64,000 nt of DNA. It comes from Mucor racemosus (Eukaryota; Mucoromycota; Mucoromycetes; Mucorales; Mucoraceae). The number at the start of each line of letters is the position of its first letter. Position 1 is the first letter of the stretch. Location of the stretch: positions 496,001 to 560,000 of the forward strand of contig JAPEHQ010000013.1 of the NCBI GenBank assembly GCA_027405735.1, given 5' to 3'. Made by a program: the position numbers and the translations under genes. Shown here piece by piece: positions 56,371 through 64,000 of the stretch. The notes under the pieces were generated by a model. The model ran no database searches and was not told the DNA's origin. It worked only from the letters and a program-made list of their open reading frames with translations.

Positions 56371-56425
56371 CGTTATCTGATTTTTGATACACCTTACGTA
56401 GGTTTAAGAATCAAAATGATTTGAT
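56371..56425 (+). repeat. Stray partial unit of the 91-bp repeat
   Basis: GTTATCTGATTTTTGATACA then AGGTTTAAGAATCAAAATGA matches the core of the 53854-54290 units. Together they bracket the 21-bp array. Confidence 0.7.
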
Positions 56426-57608
56426 CGAAAAAAAGCGATAACTTTTACCACCTTTATTGGGATAGTATCTGTTTTGATGCTATCTTAGTAAATTCGGTTA
56501 TTATACTCAGTTGTTTGTTTTTGTACAATCGGTAATCCTGGGTCAATTTAATCTGGTTGCTCTCCATTCGTGGACTTGCAACCTCTCCCCCTTTTAGGGT
56601 CTTATAGTCTTCTTTCACGGTAACCGGCTGGAAACTATAGCCCTTTCTGGCAATCGGAGTCGTATTGATTTCATAGCATCTGCTTGATTTCAGTATCACT
56701 TTATAGTATGGTGGTATACAAACTATAAAGTCAAATGGCAACATGTAGATAGACCTCCTCGTGGTGTTGCTGGAAACGTTATTTTGAACGGCTAACTATC
56801 TACTCCATTAAACCAATTATATCAAAAGTTACTTTTCCTCCATCTTGGAGCATTTCGTCGTTTATAATATCGATCCATAATTTTTTACTAGATTTGTTTT
56901 TTCTTGGATTTTTTATATTGCATAATAAATGTTACAGGATTGAAATTAATCGTTTTATCCATCTATTTATTATGTCATATTTTTTGTTCTGATATAAAAA
57001 GTATTGAATAATACAACTAAGCACTTATAAAACCATTGACAGTATTAAAAAAAACATAGACAGAACAGAATAATATATATGTATTGATGTATTTTCTATA
57101 AACTCACCACGCAGTTTCATCAAAAAAATTACGCAAATTTGCTTGATTGATATACTGTATATATACAAGAAAACAATCTACTAACAGTATACGTATACTG
57201 TATATATATATATCTGAGTGCGCTTTGATTTTACGCTAGAAGATTATATCAATTTCGAAGCTAAAACATGTACTAAGTCATTTAATAAAAATAAAGAAAC
57301 ACTGCTATCAAATGAAAGAGCACATTAAAACTAAAGAACGTTATTATAAGATCAAAATATCTTCTTTTATATTCACATTCTCTAATTATATGACTAGTCT
57401 AAAATGAGTCTATTTAAATACATATATATATCCAATCAAGTCTAGGTGGCACACACCGGTTCTACATTCCTCAATAATACGTACAGTATAAACTGAGCTT
57501 TATAACATAATACACAGCAATGTAGAACTTATCACATCAATCTTTGTCGTAATCGTAACCAAGGAATGTACACAGACTTGTGGACGCAACAATCTAGTTT
57601 TAACTTTT
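56426..57608. other. Mostly AT-rich, with a possible broken minus-strand coding segment
   Basis: On the minus strand 56744-56454 is open (96 codons; MLPFDFIVCIPPYYKVILKS start, YSFQPVTVKEDYKTLKGGE inside), and a different frame just upstream reads PFKITFPATPRGGLST. It lies immediately upstream, in the minus direction, of the heptapeptide array and could be its N-terminal part. Not recognised. The rest to 57608 shows AT-rich hairpins (57150-57215, CTGTATATATA words) only. Confidence 0.35.
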
Positions 57609-58121
57609 CCGTATATTTTTAGGTTCGATAAATAACACTTGAAAAAGAATACAATTAAAAGAAAATGAGTAATGAATCAGTTCTTCAACTGTATAATAAG
57701 AATAAAATATTATTTATTTAGATATACAGTAAAAGTATGGCCTATTATATTGATTTGATATTGAGATTCTGGGATATAATTTAAGACAATATTGAACCAT
57801 TAGATTTGCTTGATAGTAATCAATGGATTGAAATGAATCAATTATAATTTAACCATGCTTGCAAAGCTTGTGAGTTGCTTTGTTTCAATGTTGCGCTAAA
57901 TGTGTTTGGATGTTGATTTGATAGCTACTTGATTGATTAACTGCTGGGATAAAATAATATGGTGTCATAATTGAGGTCCAAGCGTTTTTGGTAATTATTG
58001 GATTAAACTTGGTACGCTAAGATTTTTTTATACCCGATATCAAGACTTTGCACTTCAATACATGTCGTAGTTAATAGATTGTATGTAGGATGTTGTATTG
58101 ATACTATAGAAGGCGATAACG
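57609..58121 (+). repeat. Left TIR of the 3.8 kb element
   Basis: Pairs with 60895-61407; matched words include GTAATGAATCAG, AGTTCTTCAACTGTA, AAAAGTATGGCCTATTATAT, GGTGTCATAATTGAGGTCCA and GGTAATTATTGGATTAAACT. Confidence 0.82.
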
Positions 58122-58531
58122 TGTGATAATATCTAGATGGCATACAACACACATGGACACAACAAAAGATACTGCAAACGAGCACAACAAAAAGCCTGTA
58201 TGTGCAGGATTAAAGATTCTATCAGTGTGCATGGTGACATTAATTCCATGATAGTAGAATTGCCCATAAGCATGTCGTTATCCCTATTTGTGCATCATAA
58301 TAAAATCTGACCATAAGCATAATGAGCTGATCGTATGGGCACACATTGGCTTATACATGAGCATTATGCCGTTCTCAAAATTTTATTGCATTTTTTACTA
58401 GACTGTGGTTTCACATTACATTTGCTTTCATTAATATATATCACAGATAATACAATTCAATACATTGTTGTTGCAGAGAAATAAATGCAACTGCGAATAT
58501 ATTTACAATTATTATCATCATTTGTAAATGT

Positions 58532-58678
58532 CACTATGAAAAAAAAACCCTTAATTCTCTTAATTATACCATATTAAGGAAAATAAGACAAAATTTAAAA
58601 AAAATAAGCAGTGTAAATTTTCTTATTTTCCTTAATGTGGCACAATTAAGAGAATTAAGAGATTTTTTGTTCATAGTG
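58532..58678. mobile_element. 147-bp CACTA-like MITE
   Basis: Ends CACTATGAA and TTCATAGTG are inverted, with about 57-bp arms (CTTAATTCTCTTAATT, ATTAAGGAAAATAAG on each side) around a short A-rich centre. Flanked by a 3-bp TGT duplication (58529-58531 and 58679-58681). CACTA ends with 3-bp duplications are the mark of the CACTA (EnSpm/CMC) superfamily. The left arm, near 5270, is the empty site. Confidence 0.82.
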
Positions 58679-60279
58679 TGTGTTTATAGCTATAATATTT
58701 GTAACAACAATGGTTTTTGCTCGAGCATAAACTTAAATAACACTTTCTGCTTAAATTTATATGCAAACCAAACCTAAGGTTATAAATGTTACTTTATCAC
58801 ACATAAAATTTAAACAAATTAACGATTTTTAAACTTACTATCTTAGTTGACGATTGTTAGCTGTAAGGAGATTTGTTTTCAAGCATAGCTACGATCAAAA
58901 CTATGGCTATTTTTAGCCAAGACATCAGATTATTATTTTTTTGTATTTCTATATCGTTTGAAATTGTATCACTTTTCTGGAACATTTTGTGGGCCTGTAG
59001 CCAGTTCTAGCTTTTTATTGAGCAGATATACATATGATTGCCTTCAATTTGATCTTGTAATCACGAAATACGTCCAATAATACAGTAGTAAATAATGATA
59101 TTTGATTTTAGAATGCGGTTAAATGAACATTTAAGTCTCTAATATAGACTGTTACCTATATTAAAAGCATTAGCCTCTTATGTTAGCATTCTTATTTAGA
59201 TAAAAGAAAAGGATACCAGCTTGATAATAGTCTGATATATCTTATCAAACAGTGAGTATGTTCTTAGAATAATATGAAAAAAAAGAGAGAAACAACACAC
59301 GTAGAATAGGATTTTCAAGGCTTTACATTATTTAGTGCAATGAAAACCCTGCTAAATTGCACATTTCAGCCAATGTCAAAAGTAGCACTACGGCGCATCA
59401 ACCATAAACTAAACAATATAGGCAATATCTGTTATCATAGAAACATGCATTTTTCTACTAGAAAACCCGTCTGCCATATCACAGATTCGTTAAAAAATTG
59501 CAAAAGAGAGCTCGTAGAGCAACGCCGTAATTGAGTATAGCAAGATTGAACAGCTAAATATTTTATACTATGGTACAGTATATCTAAATTTTAAATAAAA
59601 AGGTGCTTTTTTTTAACTTTTCTTATATTTAACCACGTGCAATCTGAAAATTCAGTTTTTGTAGCGGACATTTTCGGGGCTCATTTTATCCTTACCAACA
59701 CTCATGATTTCGATCAAAAAACAGAAAAGTTAAATTTTGATACCAAAATCAACGTGTAAATATACTACATTGTGAGAGAAAATTGTAGCCATAGCTAATA
59801 CACATTTTATAAAAGCTTAATATTAAATGTTAAGTAATGAGATTTTGCACTTTTGTCCCAAAAACGGTTTTTTGATTAAGGGATTTTCATGTAATACTTT
59901 GCAATAAAAAGGTTTGTTATTTTTTATTGAGCAAATAGAGCGCTAAATTGTGCATATGTGTACATTTTTTGTTTTTATAATTGGTAGTATAATGCACTCT
60001 AGATTTGCAAAATCAGAAAAAAAAAATTAAAAAATGTCAAAATTGATGATCTGGACAAGAATAATTTTCGAAATTAATATTCCGCTTATAAGCCTTGTAA
60101 GTCTTAAAAATAAGAAATTTTATGATTTTTGAAAACTTTTTCAAGAATTTACGATTCTGCACCCACTTATTACTGTAAGCTTTTATACATATTAATATTG
60201 TGTGGTAGTTTATTCAATGATAATATAGTCTTACTTTATAATTATCGCGCTAAAGGTGATTTACATTGAGTTTTAGTCT

Positions 60280-60515
60280 TATCTCTCCAATATTATAAAT
60301 TATAAACATAAACATGATGGCCATCACTGGAATCCATTATTACCACCTTTTTGCCCTCTGTGTCCCAAGCCAATTTATTCACTGCCATGCCTCACCAGAA
60401 CCAACTTAAGTACTTACAAATGGTTCCTCGGCATTTGCATTAAAATTTCATAAATCAAATTGACTGATGATTCCATCTATAAAAGTATCAAACGTGTCAT
60501 CAGCCCGCCTTATGA
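60280..60515 (-). pseudogene. Dynein intermediate chain fragment, second and more decayed copy
   Basis: Minus-strand counterpart of 1789-1995. LAWDTEGKK and SSDGH are still readable, but insertions and stops break the WD40 segment. No function possible. Confidence 0.6.
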
Positions 60516-60894
60516 TAAATGCCAATCTAAAATCAGAAATATCCTATTGTCATTGTTATAAGCTATGAAAAGCTTGATTTTTAATAATACAGCAATCAGT
60601 AAATAAAAAACAAGATGATACTAATATCATATGGTGAGTATTTAACATCTCAGTAAGTTTGATAAAGCATGCTTTTAAAACCCTTTTTAAAAATCCTGAG
60701 GCAAATACCAACATCTTGGTCCTGTAATTTCTATCCATCGAAATGTTGTGATTTTTACTACATAATGAATGCACCTTTTATCAACGTTGACCTCGATGCA
60801 CATTGGGTATCAGCTTTTTACCATTTGTATTTTCTCTGATTCATTAATATTCAGTCATATTCAACGATAATGATTTGTAGCATTATAGTACTAT

Positions 60895-61407
60895 ACGTTA
60901 TCACCTTCTACAGTATTAATATATCTCACAATCTATTGACTACGACATTCATTCAAATGCAAATTCTTGATATCGGATATAAAAGACTCCTAGCGTACCA
61001 AGTTTAATCCAATAATTACCAAAAACGCTTGGACCTCAATTATGACACCATATTCTTTCATCCCAACGGTTAATCAATCAAGTAGCTGTCAAGTCAACAT
61101 CCAAGCACATTTAGCGCAGCATTGAAACAAGACAACTCACCAGCTCTGCAAAAACGATTAAATTATGATTGATCCATTTCAATCCATCGATTACTATCAA
61201 GCAGATCTAATGATTCAATATTGTCTTGAATTACATCCCAGAATCTTAATGTCAAATCAATATAATAGGCCATACTTTTACTGTATATCTAAATAAACGA
61301 TATATTGTTTTTATTGTACAGTTGAAGAACTGATTCATTACTGATTCTTTTTTAATTGTATTCTTTTTAAAGTATTACTCATCAAATCTGAAAATATACG
61401 TCAATGT
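60895..61407 (-). repeat. Right TIR of the 3.8 kb element
   Basis: Reverse complement of 57609-58121 with scattered differences; the outer boundary is near AAAATATACG. Confidence 0.82.
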
Positions 61408-61545
61408 GCACCTTGTCATCTTTTTAGCCATATTCAGTGGGCACGGCCGCACAACAGCTCAGGCTATAGTGTGCAGCCCACCTGCTGGGCACCACAAGGA
61501 AATAATCTTGCGCAGCACAGGTCGGCCGTAATGACTAATCTTGGT
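61405..61545 (+). repeat. GC-richer repeat E, copy 2
   Basis: Same orientation as 5600-5725; words CAGCTCAGGCTATAG, GTGTGCAGCCCACC, GCAGCACAGGTCGGCCGTAA. Directly abuts the right TIR. This copy keeps CTGCTGGGCACC, longer than copy 1. Confidence 0.7.
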
Positions 61546-61548
61546 GGT

Positions 61549-61713
61549 GATTTATCGAGACTTTGTAAATTAAAATCAACGTAAAAAGTACCGTTTATTA
61601 GAATAAATTAAATATGGGTTTATATAGTTATTGGAATTGTGTGATAAGATCTAGTGGACAGGGATCCATTAGATGTGACAATAGATATTATTATTAATGT
61701 GTATGGATATAAC
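61549..61713 (-). mobile_element. Possible solo LTR of a gypsy-type element
   Basis: TGATTTATCGAG at one end and GGATATAACA at the other; its minus strand would start TGTTATATCC and contains TATATAAACCC. Resembles 32402-32588. No clear target duplication; boundaries approximate. Confidence 0.35.
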
Positions 61714-61989
61714 ATGTTATGTTTCAGTTGTAATATTGCTATAAGTTATGTTTCATTAGTAGTTCCTGGGTGACGGGAACCAGTTACTGGATAGATAAGA
61801 TCTGCTAGATTTGTCGGAGATCTTCTATATATCGAATGTTGTAATTCTGATAGATCAGGTGGCATACAACAAATTTTATCAAAATGAGTAAGCTCCAGCC
61901 AAGGTTTTGAGGCTTTTGCATTTTTCATCTTGTAGCCAGTTTTCGACAGTATTCATTAATCTAGTAATAACAGCTTGATAAAATATCAC
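61714..61989. other. Unassigned stretch next to the possible LTR
   Basis: A minus-strand open frame of 60 codons (61928-61746, containing KICCMPPDLSELQHSIYRRS) may be retrotransposon debris. Not recognised. Confidence 0.25.
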
Positions 61990-62361
61990 GCAAACTAACA
62001 TTAATTTGAATAACGATGCAAAAAGGGCCAGCTTAAAATTGAGAAACCGCATTTGAAATGAAAATAAGTCGAGAAAATACTAAGGTATTGCAATGATGGT
62101 TATTAAGTAAAGTCTAAGTTATTTTTCATTCTCTACCAAGATATCTAGGTTTTGGATGACTGTAAAGACTTTTTTATTTTTTTATAAATTTTGTGAGAGC
62201 TCTTTTTGTGATATAGAAATCCATGAAGGGACGACTGATATGCAACGCTAAAACCATAGGATAGTACTCATTAGCGTCTATCCAACGAATTTTACCGTGT
62301 CAAAAAATATTGATTTTTGGTCGAGAAAATTGAGATTGAATGATTGATTTTTGGTGATACA
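61990..62361 (+). repeat. Interspersed repeat G, copy 2
   Basis: Near-identical to 51166-51520 and interrupted at GGTGATACA by the LTR of the gypsy element. Confidence 0.8.
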
Positions 62362-62606
62362 TGAAATGTCAAAACGGTCTTAAGAAATAATCTTGCCAAA
62401 ATATTACACTTTTTATTAACAATACATCCAGAGGATGTATTTATATACTTTTCATTATAACTATTACACAGAATTACTATCTAAGAACATTACACCAATT
62501 TACTAAGACGCATGTGAATCAACGTGTACACCTGTTGATTTACTATAATACCGAATATTGACTGCGACCTTGAATGTGCGACCTAGGATATGATATTGAC
62601 ATAACA
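62362..62606 (-). repeat. 3' LTR of the chromodomain gypsy element (about 245 bp)
   Basis: On the minus strand it starts TGTTATGTCAATATC and ends just before the repeat G sequence, near ...TTTCA. A TATATAAATAC element lies inside. The end was placed from the empty-site comparison, so it may shift by a few bases. Confidence 0.7.
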
Positions 62607-62911
62607 CCATCCCACACCAACATAAGCATTATGTGATAAAAGATAGTGATAGTTGTTGTAGTTTGTTGTAATTGTAATTTGTGTATAAGTTGGTTGACAT
62701 AACGTGAAAAAAAGAAAAAATAAAAAAAATAAAAACGGCAATATTGTTGATATATGATAATGTACTTCTTGTTGATTGATCTTCGTTGTACAATAATATA
62801 AACTTCAAATTTAGATATTCAGGGGCAACCATTAAAAACCTCACATTCCAAAAACCCAGTGGGATCAAAAAGGAAATGTTAAAAGGAAAAGGTATAGCCT
62901 TCATCTAACAT

Positions 62912-64000
62912 TTAAATCGTATCTTCTGCTAATAATCTTTCACGCTTCTTCTTGGACTTCTCCTCGCGTGTAGCAATCTTTCTTGTATTAATTGATTTAG
63001 GAGCTTGCTTTCCCTTACCATTAGATTGCGTATTAGCATCTACTTTCGCCCAATAATGTTTAATAACATCAGGAGAATCAAATGATGCTGGTGGTTCCCA
63101 AGAATCATGATCTTCTGTGAAATTCTTCCATCTTACTAAATATTCGTAATTGGGTGGAGTACCTCTATGCTTTATAATAGCTTGTACTTCATACACATCT
63201 GAGTTATCTTCCTTTGCATCATTCGTGCTGATCAACTTGATCTGTTGTGTAGGTACATCTCTAGCTAAGAATGTATCAGTTTTATCAGTAAGAATATAGC
63301 TTCCATTTTTAGTTATTCCATGTATATAAAATGGGCCTTCATAGTTAGGATCAGTTTTCCTATTCTTATTTTCTATATTCTTGATCATTACAGTAGGTCC
63401 AATTGGATAAGGTTTCTCCAAGATTCTATGTCTCTTTCTAAAGTAACTACTATTCTTATCCTGTGTCTTTAGTATTTGGTCTCTAATTGCTGGAACAATA
63501 ATTCTATCAATTAAATCGAGCTTCTTTTTAAATGCTTCCACATCGATTTCTCTTTCATGAAGTGTAGGTTTATCTCCTCGATAATCCTTAAATTCATTAG
63601 GTGCTCTATGAAACATTACCATGAATGGCATCATCCCATGCAGTCTAGATCTATGTACATTTAAACTTAATGCTGTTCCATTAAGGTACAAATCCCAATC
63701 TTTGCTACGACCTTCCAACATCTTCATAATTATTGTTTTTGCAGACTTTACTGCAGCTTCACAGCAACTATTACCTTGGGGCGTAAATGGTAAACTTGCT
63801 CTATTCTCAACCTCAGCATGTTTAAGTATCTTTTCAAGTAATTTATTATGGAATTCTGCACCTCGATCATGACCAACGATACGTGGGTAGCCGAACAATG
63901 AAAAGATAGATACCAATTCCTTTGCAACAGTAGTAGCTGATTTATCTGGAATTGCACGTAAGATAATAAATCTCGAGAATAGATCTAGCACTACTAATAT
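62912..64000 (-). CDS. Ty3/gypsy integrase with chromodomain, 5' truncated by the window
   Basis: Open to the window edge (363 codons visible). Integrase catalytic residues: Asp in VVLDLFSRF at the edge, Asp in GHDRGAEF, Glu in GNSCCEAAVK; the zinc finger lies outside. Then a polypeptide-binding region (PYPIGPTVMIKNIENKNRK, DPNYEGPFYIHG) and a chromodomain (about residues 268-315: YEVQAIIKHRG, YEYLVRWKNFTEDHDSWEP) followed by a Lys/Arg-rich tail ending AEDTI. In chromoviruses the chromodomain directs integration to heterochromatin marked by histone methylation (family knowledge). No stop or frameshift in the visible part, so the element may be active. Confidence 0.9.
   Translation of the reverse strand: MLVVLDLFSRFIILRAIPDKSATTVAKELVSIFSLFGYPRIVGHDRGAEFHNKLLEKILKHAEVENRASLPFTPQGNSCCEAAVKSAKTIIMKMLEGRSKDWDLYLNGTALSLNVHRSRLHGMMPFMVMFHRAPNEFKDYRGDKPTLHEREIDVEAFKKKLDLIDRIIVPAIRDQILKTQDKNSSYFRKRHRILEKPYPIGPTVMIKNIENKNRKTDPNYEGPFYIHGITKNGSYILTDKTDTFLARDVPTQQIKLISTNDAKEDNSDVYEVQAIIKHRGTPPNYEYLVRWKNFTEDHDSWEPPASFDSPDVIKHYWAKVDANTQSNGKGKQAPKSINTRKIATREEKSKKKRERLLAEDTI

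Larger units (their letters stand above)
58135..60893 (+). repeat. Right arm of the large inverted repeat (element interior)
   Basis: Inverted relative to 1413-5620. It lacks the mariner element present in the left copy and instead has TACAGTA at that site (59574-59580). It contains a MITE the left copy lacks. The two arms are separated by about 52.5 kb holding all the host genes. Confidence 0.82.
57609..61407. mobile_element. Non-autonomous DNA element with about 500-bp terminal inverted repeats
   Basis: About 3.8 kb. Outer TIRs 57609-58121 and 60895-61407 pair over their full length with scattered substitutions. The interior (about 58135-60893) matches the left-arm copy at 1413-5620 in reverse orientation and carries decayed dynein intermediate chain exons. 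A 147-bp CACTA-like MITE sits inside. No transposase frame is visible. The exact ends and target duplication could not be fixed by eye. Confidence 0.72.
62362..64000 (-). mobile_element. Chromodomain Ty3/gypsy retrotransposon, 3' part (continues beyond the window)
   Basis: Reads on the minus strand. It comprises the 3' LTR (62362-62606), a purine-rich GTGTGGGATGG directly before it (polypurine tract, about 62607-62617), about 300 bp of untranslated sequence and the C-terminal part of pol. The insertion point is fixed by comparison with the uninterrupted repeat at 51510-51520. The 5' part, protease, RT and 5' LTR lie outside. Confidence 0.85.

Noticed and set aside
59340..59534. 64-codon frame in the right arm
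   Set aside because: Not open in the left-arm counterpart near 4400-4590; chance frame in transposon DNA.
1..64000. tRNA, rRNA and spliceosomal RNA genes
   Set aside because: I looked for T-loop GGTTCGA-type words and known U6 and 5S words and found none in convincing context. A covariance-model search would be the proper test.

Overview
This is an AT-rich eukaryotic window. Genes carry many short GT-AG introns (about 50-80 bp) and encode fungal orthologues (SPF1-type P5A ATPase, large NAD-glutamate dehydrogenase, SNX41-type sorting nexin, CKI1/YCK-type casein kinase, ALG12). Together with the dense Ty3/gypsy and Tc1/mariner content, this suggests a filamentous fungus, most likely Mucoromycota (Mucorales). 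The taxonomic guess is inference from gene style, not from a search.

Layout. 0-9 kb is transposon territory: an arm (about 1.4-5.6 kb) containing decayed dynein intermediate chain exons and interrupted by a complete but dead Tc1/mariner element, then two interspersed repeats. 9.8-48.9 kb is the gene-bearing core, in order: SPF1 (-), SET/MYND protein (-), a four-TM membrane protein (+), GDH2 (+), SNX41 (-), an unknown coiled-coil protein (-), casein kinase 1 (-), three divergent ubiquitin-like genes (+), an alpha-arrestin (-), and an ALG12-glutaredoxin fusion (+). The arrestin and ALG12 genes are divergent across about 200 bp. The core is interrupted by a young, apparently intact Ty3/gypsy element (33.2-37.8 kb; identical 102-bp LTRs, one 1360-codon gag-pol) that landed inside an older repeat. 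49-64 kb is repetitive again: more repeat copies, 91-bp tandem repeats, a roughly 2 kb degenerate 21-bp array that reads as a heptapeptide on the minus strand, a 3.8 kb element with about 500-bp terminal inverted repeats whose interior matches the left arm in inverted orientation, and the 3' end of a chromodomain Ty3/gypsy element running off the window.

The genes do not form an operon-like unit. Themes are ER/secretory function (SPF1, ALG12), endosomal and plasma-membrane traffic (SNX41, arrestin, palmitoylated casein kinase) and nitrogen/carbon metabolism (GDH2). The most notable items are the ALG12-glutaredoxin fusion, whose first active-site Cys codon is created by splicing; the paired inverted transposon arms with captured dynein exons, where the right arm carries a mariner-footprint-like TACAGTA at the site still occupied by mariner in the left arm; the heptapeptide-repeat relic; and the cluster of divergent ubiquitin-like genes. 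Exon coordinates were derived by eye from splice consensus and reading-frame continuity; no alignment or search was run.
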